Of a stretch of DNA of 9,534 bases, positions 4,248 to 9,534 are shown in pieces. The number at the start of each line of letters is the position of its first letter. Within the stretch, counting starts at the first letter, position 1. Source of the DNA: CAUYXJ01 sp963577065 (GTDB taxonomy: Bacteria; Chloroflexota; Dehalococcoidia; Tepidiformales; Tepidiformaceae); assembly GCA_963577065.1 (NCBI GenBank), contig CAUYXJ010000100.1, forward strand, positions 1-9,534. The letters run 5' to 3'. A program made the position numbers and the translations under genes. The notes beneath the pieces were generated by a model. The model did not search any database. It worked only from the letters and a program-made list of their open reading frames with translations, and was not told the DNA's origin.

Positions 4248-6737
4248 GTGGCACAAGACATCTCCGTAGTCGAACTGGGCGAGGGCATCGCCGCTGCCTA
4301 CTGCGGACGGCTCCTTGCCGGCGCCGGCGCGGATGTCGTGAAGGTCGAACCAGCGGCCGGGAGCCGTCTCCGTGGCGTGCCGCCCCTGCTCGATGGCGGT
4401 GAGTCGGCGCTGTTCGAGTACCTTGCGATGTACAAGCGCTCGCTCGTGCTGCCTTCTGTTTCGCTGGGCGACGAGCTGCTGGAGCGGCTGGTCACCAGTG
4501 CCGATGTCGTGATCGACGAGCCGGATCTCGATTCCGGGATCGGTGTGGCCGAAATTGCCGCGCGGGCGCAGCGCTTCCGGGCGCTGAATCCTCGCGTGAT
4601 CACGACCGTCTGTAGCCCTTTCGGCCTGACCGGGCCCTACGCCCAACGCCGCTCCTCGGCCCTCGTCGACTGGGCGATGAGCGGCTACGCCGCCATCACT
4701 GGCGAACCCGATCGCGAACCTCTCCAGGGCGGCGGTCCCTGGTGCGACTACGTCAGCGGCCTCACCGCCGCCGTCGGAACGATGGCGGCGCTCCGCACCG
4801 CTGACACCGTGGGGCGGGGCCAGCTGGTGGATGTGGCGACGATGGACGCGATGGTCGCCCTGCACCAATGGACGGTAATTCTCGCGACGCACCAGGGGGT
4901 GCGGAAGCGGCGCTCCGGGAACCGTCACGCGGAATCATTCCACCCGCTCGGCATCCTGCCCTGCAAGGATGGCGCGGTCGGGATCGCTGTCTCCAGTCCC
5001 GCCCAGTGGGAGGGGTTCTGTATCGCCCTGGGCATGCCGGAGCTGCTCGCGGACGCGCGCTTTGCGACCGGCGGCGATCGCTTCGACAACGCCGATGCGC
5101 TGAATGCGCTGATCGTTCCCTGGCTGCTGGAGCGCTCGCAGGGCGAGCTCGTCGAGCTGTTGCAGGCTCACAATGTCCCCGCGAGCCCGGTGCTGAACCT
5201 GCTCGACGTCCAGCGCGATGAGCAGCTCGCCGCGCGCGGTTTCTGGCAACCCCTCCCGCACCTCGGCGAAAGCGTCCGTGCACCTTCTCTGCCGGTTGTG
5301 GGTCCAGCGGGGCCGGCGGGCCGGCCCCGTGCTCCCCAGCTTGGCGAGGACACGGAGGCGCTGCTCGCTTCGCTCGACTCCACTCCGGGGGCAGTGTCCC
5401 CACCGCCGCCCGCCGGGGGGGCGGGTTCGCTCCCTCTTGCGGGCGTTCGCGTCGTCGAGCTCTCGATTGCCTGGGCGGGCCCGCTCGCGGCTCGCTTCCT
5501 CGCCGACCTCGGTGCGGACGTCATCCGCATCGAGCACCGCAGCGCTCGCGGGAACGGGCGTAGGCCCGACGGATCGCGCATGCGCCCCGCGCCCGGCTGG
5601 CGCTGGGGCGAGCTGCCTCCGCCTGCCTTCCGCGCGGGGATCTTCCCCGATGCCGACCCGGGCGCGCGCCCCTGGAACCGGAGCGGCCCGTTCAACAAGA
5701 TGCAGCGCAACAAGCGTTCCCTCGGTCTCGACCTGAAGAGCGAGGCTGGCCAGGCGGTCTTCCGCCGCCTGATCGCGAAAGCGGACATCCTCCTCGACAA
5801 CTACCGCCCCCGCGCCCTCGACCGGCTCGGCTTCGACTTCGACGCCGTAGTCGCGATCAACCCGCGCATCGTGCGCGTCTCGATGTCGGGATACGGCGCC
5901 ACCGGCCCCTACCGCGAACGCGGCTCGTGGGGCCCGATCCTCGAGGCGCACTCGGGGTTTGCGGCCGCGACGGGCTACGAAGACGGCGGACCGATGAAGC
6001 TGGGCGCGGCCTTCCCCGACGGGATCGGCGGCCTTACCGGGGCGTTCGCCGTGCTCGATGCGCTGCGCGAGCGCGAGCGCACCGGCCAAGCCGTCTACGT
6101 GAACCTCTCGCAGTTCGAGTCGTACCTCTCCATCGGGGGCGAGCTGCTGGTCGCCGCCTCCGCGGCCGGTGAGCCCCCGGCACCCCGCGCCAACCGCTCG
6201 CCCGCCTTCGCCCCCCAAGGCGTCTACCCGAGCGAGGGCGAGGACGCGTGGGTCGCGCTGACGGTCGAGTCGGATGCGGCCTGGGGCCGCTTCGTCGAGC
6301 TCCTCGCACGCCCGGCGCTCGCAGATCCGGCCTTGCGCCTGCTTCCCGAACGCCGCCGCAGGCACGATGCGATCGACGAGCAGATCTCAGCCTGGACGAG
6401 CGCTCGCAGCGCCCACGCAGCGGCGGTGCTGCTCCAGGAGGCGGGCATCGCTGCGGGCCCGGTGCTGTCGAACCTGGAGCTGGTCGCCGACGAACACCTG
6501 CGGGCGCGGGCGATGCTGGTGACGATCGAGCACCCGGACGCCGGCGCGCGCGAGTTCCCCGGCTTTCCGATCCACCTCTCGGAGACGCCGGTCACGCGAT
6601 TCGCGGGCGCGCCCACACTCGGCGGCGACAACGAGGCGATCCTGCGCGAGTTGCTCGGCTACAACGCCGAGGAGTACGGCGCGCTGCTTGCGGCAGGGGT
6701 TGTCGCAGACACTCCAGAGGGGGACGCTTTCGGCTGA
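4248..6737 (+). CDS. Tandem-domain class III (CaiB/BaiF) CoA-transferase
   Basis: The 829-residue protein contains two full class III CoA-transferase units joined by a Pro/Gly/Ala-rich linker (about 378-396). The family moves CoA between acyl-CoA and free acids, or in some members racemises 2-methylacyl-CoA, through an aspartyl-CoA intermediate. Domain 1 (about 4-376) begins DISVVELGEGIAAAYCGRLL and has GADVVKVEP (27-35), SPFGLTGPYA and a WCDYVSGLTAAVG stretch with Asp167. Domain 2 (about 397-805) begins LAGVRVVELSIAWAGPLAAR and has GADVIRIEH, NKRSLGLDLK, GYGATGPY and FPDGIGGLTGA with Asp591. Asp167 and Asp591 align by motif with the catalytic Asp of formyl-CoA transferase, so both halves may be active. 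Domain 1 departs from consensus at KRSLVLPS, where domain 2 has the usual KRSLGLDL. The GTG at 4248 is the first in-frame start that gives a normal N-terminus; its ribosome binding site is poor, so coupling to the carboxyltransferase 17 bases upstream is likely. Confidence 0.9.
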   Translation: MAQDISVVELGEGIAAAYCGRLLAGAGADVVKVEPAAGSRLRGVPPLLDGGESALFEYLAMYKRSLVLPSVSLGDELLERLVTSADVVIDEPDLDSGIGVAEIAARAQRFRALNPRVITTVCSPFGLTGPYAQRRSSALVDWAMSGYAAITGEPDREPLQGGGPWCDYVSGLTAAVGTMAALRTADTVGRGQLVDVATMDAMVALHQWTVILATHQGVRKRRSGNRHAESFHPLGILPCKDGAVGIAVSSPAQWEGFCIALGMPELLADARFATGGDRFDNADALNALIVPWLLERSQGELVELLQAHNVPASPVLNLLDVQRDEQLAARGFWQPLPHLGESVRAPSLPVVGPAGPAGRPRAPQLGEDTEALLASLDSTPGAVSPPPPAGGAGSLPLAGVRVVELSIAWAGPLAARFLADLGADVIRIEHRSARGNGRRPDGSRMRPAPGWRWGELPPPAFRAGIFPDADPGARPWNRSGPFNKMQRNKRSLGLDLKSEAGQAVFRRLIAKADILLDNYRPRALDRLGFDFDAVVAINPRIVRVSMSGYGATGPYRERGSWGPILEAHSGFAAATGYEDGGPMKLGAAFPDGIGGLTGAFAVLDALRERERTGQAVYVNLSQFESYLSIGGELLVAASAAGEPPAPRANRSPAFAPQGVYPSEGEDAWVALTVESDAAWGRFVELLARPALADPALRLLPERRRRHDAIDEQISAWTSARSAHAAAVLLQEAGIAAGPVLSNLELVADEHLRARAMLVTIEHPDAGAREFPGFPIHLSETPVTRFAGAPTLGGDNEAILRELLGYNAEEYGALLAAGVVADTPEGDAFG

Positions 6738-6862
6738 TGGCAGCGGGAGAACAGTGTGGTGCGACCGCGGAGCCGGTGGTGAGGGACCGCGGTTTCCAAG
6801 CGTGCCTGCACAGGTGCCGCGAACAAAAGGGGGCGCTCGCCTGCGTGAGTAGTCGGACATGA
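6737..6862 (+). CDS. Candidate 41-residue Cys-containing microprotein bridging two genes
   Basis: An ATG at 6737 shares its A with the TGA of the CoA-transferase (TGATG). The frame runs 41 codons and its TGA (6860-6862) overlaps the ATG of the CtaG-like gene (ATGA). It has four cysteines (7, 23, 27, 36), with a central ACLHRCRE segment that includes a His, so a small metal- or redox-active peptide is conceivable. A gaggggg run (6717-6723) lies 13 bases upstream, a loose ribosome binding site. Against it: by hand count 29 of 41 codons end in G or C, weaker bias than the flanking genes; the frame is also open far upstream inside the CoA-transferase gene, as is common in G+C-rich DNA; and I recognise no homologue. 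It could also act as a leader that couples translation of the next gene. Confidence 0.25.
   Translation: MAAGEQCGATAEPVVRDRGFQACLHRCREQKGALACVSSRT
6764..6793 (+). terminator. Weak hairpin downstream of the CoA-transferase
   Basis: accgcgg (6764-6770) pairs with ccgcggt (6787-6793) across a 16-base loop, followed by only two further T residues. The stem is short and the T-tract minimal, so termination would be inefficient. It also lies inside the candidate 41-codon frame, and the two interpretations compete. Confidence 0.2.
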
Positions 6863-7893
6863 CCGCGCTCCCCCTTCGCAGGTCACCCGACCGTCTGATC
6901 AGGTTGGCCATCCTCGCCGGCCTGGTCGCGAGCGTGGCCGCGACCTACCTCATTCGCGCGGGCGACGGCGGCTCCGCCGGCTTCGTCTTCGTCTGCTCCT
7001 GGTCGAGCGTTCCCCCGCCCGAGTTCCCCGACGTGCTCACGACCTTTGCGATCGAGCCGATCCCGATCTATCTCGTGCTGATCGCTGCTGTTTGGTACCT
7101 GCGGGTGCGAGGGCGTGCCCAAGCCGCCCGCTCTCGAGCGGTGGTCCCGCGACGGCGAGGCGCCTCGTACCTGGGCGGCCTCGCGCTCGTGCTGTTCACG
7201 GTTTTCGGGCCGATCGCGGCTTACGACGGGACGTTCCTGACGTTGCACATGGTCCAGCACTTCATCCTGATTACGATCGCGCCGCCGCTCATCCTCGCGG
7301 GCTCGCCGATGACGCTCTGGCTGATCGCTTCGGGGAAGGAACGGCGGCGTCGCACCATCTACCCGGTGCTGCACGCGGCCACGTTCCGCGCGATCACCCA
7401 TCCCCTGGTCGGTCTCGCCCTCTTCGCGACGGTGCCGACCCTCTGGTATGTCACTCCCGCGTTCGAGGAGAGCCTCGGGAACGCTCCGTTGCACTTTGTC
7501 GGCTATGCGATCTTCTTGATCGCCGGTATCCACTACTGGTGGCCGATTGTGGGTGCGAACCCGACGCGATGGAACCTCGCCTACCCCGTGCGGATGGTCT
7601 ACCTCTTGGCGCTCGTTCCTATCCACGCCTTTCTGGGGCTGCTCTTCCACGAGCCGGACAATGTCATCTACGAGCAGCTCGCGGAGATCCCGCGGACCTG
7701 GGGCCCATCCGCCCTGCTCGATCAGCAGATCGCCGGTGCCTTCATGTTCGTCGGTGGCGAGGCCATCGGGCTGATCGCGATGCTCCTGGTGGCCTTTCAG
7801 TGGGCGAGGCACGAAGAGCAGCTCGGCCGCCGCCTCGATGCCGCCGATGACCGCGGGAACGAGTGGCGGCCGGTGGAGCGGCGGCGGGGGTAG
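6859..7893 (+). CDS. ctaG: CtaG-like (caa3-type) cytochrome c oxidase assembly membrane protein
   Basis: The 344-residue integral membrane protein belongs to the caa3_CtaG group (as in Bacillus CtaG), which supports assembly of the copper sites of haem-copper oxidases in the cytoplasmic membrane. An N-terminal helix (about 12-31) leads to a short external segment with a lone Cys46, then helices at about 66-84, 105-121, 134-155, 182-200, 212-231, 243-263 and 290-314. Family marks are LTLHMVQHFILITIAPPLI (127-145) with His130 and His134 as likely metal ligands, GIHYWWPI (223-230), IHAFLGLLF (255-263) and DQQIAG (288-293), then a charged C-terminal tail. The ATG at 6859 lacks a strong ribosome binding site (gtgagtag is the best candidate) and overlaps a small upstream frame. 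No oxidase subunit is in the window, so it is separated from its expected partners. Family is confident; exact role is inferred. Confidence 0.9.
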   Translation: MTALPLRRSPDRLIRLAILAGLVASVAATYLIRAGDGGSAGFVFVCSWSSVPPPEFPDVLTTFAIEPIPIYLVLIAAVWYLRVRGRAQAARSRAVVPRRRGASYLGGLALVLFTVFGPIAAYDGTFLTLHMVQHFILITIAPPLILAGSPMTLWLIASGKERRRRTIYPVLHAATFRAITHPLVGLALFATVPTLWYVTPAFEESLGNAPLHFVGYAIFLIAGIHYWWPIVGANPTRWNLAYPVRMVYLLALVPIHAFLGLLFHEPDNVIYEQLAEIPRTWGPSALLDQQIAGAFMFVGGEAIGLIAMLLVAFQWARHEEQLGRRLDAADDRGNEWRPVERRRG

Positions 7894-7924
7894 CCAGCGA
7901 GCGGCGTTCGCCTGAGAGTCCGCT

Positions 7925-7940
7925 GCCCAAGGCCTTGGGC
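7925..7940. repeat. Perfect 16-bp palindrome (possible terminator stem)
   Basis: gcccaagg is followed directly by its reverse complement ccttgggc, 31 bases after the ctaG stop, and then by a partial copy (ttgggcc). There is no T-tract, so it is not a classical intrinsic terminator, though loose stems after genes are common in G+C-rich genomes. A symmetric protein-binding site is the alternative. Confidence 0.35.
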
Positions 7941-8025
7941 TTGGGCCAACTGCCTGCGCCGGCGCAAACCGCGGCCAGGGACACCCAAACCGCTGCCCTC
8001 ACGTAAACTCGCCGGTACGCAATTC

Positions 8026-8030
8026 GGAGG
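8026..8030 (+). promoter_or_regulatory. Strong ribosome binding site (ggagg) of the LLM oxidoreductase
   Basis: ggagg lies seven bases before ATG 8038 and fixes the start. It is the clearest Shine-Dalgarno site in the window. The gene is 144 bases from ctaG, so it probably has its own promoter. A taaact at 8004-8009 could be a -10-like box, but no matching -35 is evident. Confidence 0.75.
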
Positions 8031-8037
8031 CGCGGCC

Positions 8038-8892
8038 ATGCAGATCGGCGTCATCTTCCCTCAGACCGAGATCGGCGCGGACCCTGCGGTCGTTCGCGAC
8101 TTCGCGCAAACGGCCGAGGGCCTCGGCTACTCACACATCCTCGCCTACGACCACGTCCTGGGCGCCGTTCCGGAGCGGGAACCGAAGCTCTGGGGCCCGT
8201 ATACGCACGAGTCCTCGTTCCACGAGCCCTTCGTGCTGTTCGGGTACCTGGCTGGGATCACGGAGCGGGTCGAGCTCGTCACCGGGGTGATCATCCTTCC
8301 CCAGCGGCAAACGGCCCTGGTTGCGAAGCAGGCGGCGGAGATCGACATCCTCTCCGGCGGCCGCTTGCGGCTGGGCATCGGAACAGGTTGGAACTACGTC
8401 GAGTACGACGTGCTCAATGAGCAGTTCTCGAATCGGGGGAAGCGGCAGGAGGAGCAGGTAGACGTGCTGCGCCAGCTCTGGGCGGACCCCGTCGTCGACT
8501 TCGACGGCGAATGGCACCGGATCGATCGCGCCGGCCTCAATCCCCTGCCTGGGCGCCGCATTCCTATCTGGTTTGGTGGGTTCAGCGACCCCGCCTTCGA
8601 GCGGGCCGCGCGGGTTGGCGACGGGTTCATCTTCGGTGGCAGCTCGCCTGACGCCGAGACCAGCCTCGAGAAGATCCGCGGCTTCCTCCAAGCCGAGGGC
8701 CGCGATCCCGCGACCTTCGGCATCGAGGCGATGCTGAACTACGGTGATGGTCCCGAGAAGTGGGCGGCTGAGGTCGAGCGCTGGCGCGCGGCCGGGGTCG
8801 CCTACGTCTCGGTGCGGACCATGAACGCCGGCCTCGAGGGGCCGCGCGCGCACATCGACGCGATCGAGCAGTACTGGAAAGCCGTTTCCTAG
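8038..8892 (+). CDS. LLM-class (probably F420-dependent) oxidoreductase
   Basis: The 284-residue protein is a single-domain (beta/alpha)8 bacterial luciferase-like monooxygenase-fold enzyme of the size typical of the TIGR03619-type F420 group. These cytoplasmic enzymes use F420 (or FMN) for redox steps on varied substrates. Visible family marks are MQIGVIFPQTEIG (1-13), YDHVLG (37-42), TGVIILPQRQTALVAKQAAE (82-101), LSGGRLRLGIGTGWN (105-119) with the EY at 122-123, IPIWFGG (175-181) and RVGDGFIFGG (192-201). The C-terminal repeat GVAYVSVRTMNAG fits the family tail. There is no signal peptide. The start is fixed by ggagg seven bases upstream. It stands apart from ctaG and is followed by a long non-coding stretch. 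Fold is confident; F420 rather than FMN use is inferred from subgroup resemblance; the substrate is unknown. Confidence 0.9.
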   Translation: MQIGVIFPQTEIGADPAVVRDFAQTAEGLGYSHILAYDHVLGAVPEREPKLWGPYTHESSFHEPFVLFGYLAGITERVELVTGVIILPQRQTALVAKQAAEIDILSGGRLRLGIGTGWNYVEYDVLNEQFSNRGKRQEEQVDVLRQLWADPVVDFDGEWHRIDRAGLNPLPGRRIPIWFGGFSDPAFERAARVGDGFIFGGSSPDAETSLEKIRGFLQAEGRDPATFGIEAMLNYGDGPEKWAAEVERWRAAGVAYVSVRTMNAGLEGPRAHIDAIEQYWKAVS

Positions 8893-8926
8893 CGCCGCCG
8901 CTTGATCCCGATCCTGCCTACGGGGA

Positions 8927-8947
8927 GTTCAACGTTCAGAGTTCAGA
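8927..8947 (+). repeat. Three tandem 7-mers (gttcaac, gttcaga, gttcaga)
   Basis: Two exact copies of gttcaga follow one variant copy (gttcaac) head to tail, marking the left edge of the purine-rich stretch. It is a short tandem repeat in intergenic DNA with no known function. Confidence 0.6.
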
Positions 8948-9073
8948 GGGGGAACAGCCGAGCGCAGCGCGCTGAAAACAGCAAGCGAGGGCGGAGGCTT
9001 AGCGGACGGCAGGACGCGTAGCTGCAGCAGTCGAGCGCGGGGGAGCGGCCGCAGCGCGAGTGAGCGCGAAGCT

Positions 9074-9089
9074 GGGCGCGACAGCGCCC
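9074..9089 (+). repeat. Compact GC hairpin with a four-base loop
   Basis: gggcgc (9074-9079) pairs perfectly with gcgccc (9084-9089) around the loop gaca. After one mismatch, two further pairs are possible (9071-9072 with 9091-9092). No T-tract follows, so it is more like an RNA or DNA structural element than an intrinsic terminator. It lies in the middle of the purine-rich stretch. Confidence 0.45.
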
Positions 9090-9222
9090 TGCGAAGTAGT
9101 CGAGGGAGCAAGAGAATACCGGGGAGGGGTCCGAGCGAAGCGAGCTGCAACCCTTGGCTGGTATGCATCGCCCGCTGGTCATGTGCTGTGGCCGTATCTC
9201 CCCTGGGCGGGAGCGGCGCTCG

Positions 9223-9534
9223 CTAGGCGTCCCCAGCGAAGGGCGGGTACTGCACCTCCACCGGTTCGAGTTGCAGGGGGTCACGCAGGTGGTGATCGGG
9301 GTGGGGGAGTGCCAGCACCATCTCTTCGCTCGTGTCTCCCCAAGGGTCCACGTGGGCAGGGCCGCTCGCGTCACCGAGATCGGTGTGCCGCCAGAGACCG
9401 CGCTCGAGGTCGAGCAGGGCCGTCCGCCCGTACGAGAACAGCGCCGGGTTGTCCGGTGCGGGCACCGGCGCGAAGACTCCCGCGCTGCGGTACCAAGAGC
9501 CGTCGTCGAGGCGGGGCGGGGGCGGCAGCTTCGC
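9223..9534 (-). CDS. C-terminal end of an unrecognised protein (5' end outside window)
   Basis: The minus-strand frame is open from the window edge to a TAG at 9225-9223, giving 103 residues. It reads KLPPPPRLDDGSWYRSAGVF, then PAPDNPALFSYGRTALLDLE, a GLWRHTDLGDASG segment and a His/Asp-rich stretch (LPHPDHHLRDPLQLEP) before the end PPFAGDA. The composition is that of a folded soluble protein, with many Asp, Trp and Tyr and little low-complexity sequence. This argues for a real gene over the overlapping minus-strand frame. The N-terminus is missing, so no start can be judged. I do not recognise the family. There is no membrane helix in the visible part. Confidence 0.6.
   Translation of the reverse strand, partial: AKLPPPPRLDDGSWYRSAGVFAPVPAPDNPALFSYGRTALLDLERGLWRHTDLGDASGPAHVDPWGDTSEEMVLALPHPDHHLRDPLQLEPVEVQYPPFAGDA

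Larger units (their letters stand above)
8893..9222. other. Purine-skewed, repeat-rich non-coding stretch
   Basis: These 330 bases separate the stop of the LLM gene from the stop of a convergent partial gene. By hand count 120 of 180 bases at 8941-9120 are A or G, and short motifs such as gagcg, gcgaag and agtcgag recur. It holds the tandem 7-mers at 8927-8947, an imperfect direct repeat (9022-9035 and 9089-9104) and a compact GC hairpin (9074-9089). Minus-strand frames are open here, but their Arg/Ser/Cys/Leu-rich products look like low-complexity translation of the skewed DNA. A dispersed repeat or structured RNA is more plausible than a gene. Confidence 0.5.

Noticed and set aside
4935..6365. 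476-codon minus-strand frame opposite the CoA-transferase
   Set aside because: It is Arg/Ala/Gly-rich without family motifs, and the plus strand carries an unmistakable two-domain CoA-transferase. Long antisense frames are expected in G+C-rich genes.
8893..9222. Possible CRISPR array in the repeat-rich stretch
   Set aside because: The repeats are short, imperfect and irregularly spaced, with no constant repeat-spacer unit.
8943..9374. 143-codon minus-strand frame spanning the purine-rich stretch
   Set aside because: Its product is Arg/Ser/Cys/Leu-rich and mirrors the purine skew. It overlaps the better composed partial gene at 9223-9534 in another frame and has no recognisable domain.
1..9534. 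tRNA or rRNA genes, insertion sequences
   Set aside because: No cloverleaf with a T-loop signature, no rRNA-like stretch and no transposase-like protein was found on reading either strand.

Overview
The window is uniformly G+C-rich with strongly G/C-biased third codon positions. It carries a mostly oxidative, CoA-based gene set: an F420-type luciferase-like oxidoreductase, a CtaG-type cytochrome oxidase assembly protein, an acyl-CoA carboxyltransferase and a double-domain class III CoA-transferase. This combination suggests an aerobic, high-G+C soil or water bacterium, such as Actinomycetota (Thermoleophilia/Acidimicrobiia-like) or a similarly equipped lineage such as Chloroflexota or Binatota. 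No rRNA or other phylogenetic marker is present, so the assignment is inference only.

Layout from left to right. (1) 1-462 (+) is the C-terminal part of a conserved protein of unknown function. Convergent to it, at 479-840 (-), lies the frameshifted C-terminal relic of an amidohydrolase-like (DUF6282-type) gene. (2) 841-1159 has no convincing gene but holds a perfect 20-bp palindrome and a second GC hairpin. (3) 1160-1624 (+) encodes a 154-residue protein with three predicted membrane helices and visibly lower G+C, likely an accessory gene. (4) 1745-2506 (-) is a short-chain dehydrogenase of the 3-hydroxyacyl-CoA dehydrogenase type 2 class. A 131-bp region with several inverted repeats separates it from (5) a divergent carboxyltransferase (2638-4230, +) and, 17 bases later, a tandem CaiB/BaiF-type CoA-transferase (4248-6737, +). 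(6) A candidate 41-codon reading frame (6737-6862) overlaps the CoA-transferase stop by one base and the start of a CtaG-like membrane protein (6859-7893, +) by four. (7) After 144 bases comes an LLM-class, probably F420-dependent, oxidoreductase with a clear ribosome binding site (8038-8892, +). (8) 8893-9222 is a purine-skewed, repeat-rich intergenic stretch. (9) 9223-9534 (-) is the C-terminal end of an unrecognised protein running off the window.

The coherent metabolic core is 1745-6737. It could attach CoA to an organic acid (CoA-transferase), carboxylate the acyl-CoA (carboxyltransferase, with biotin carboxylase and biotin carrier supplied from elsewhere) and oxidise a 3-hydroxyacyl-CoA (SDR). 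The substrate cannot be read from the sequence. The least explained items are the three-helix membrane protein, the 41-codon frame bridging two genes, and the purine-rich element at 8927-9150.
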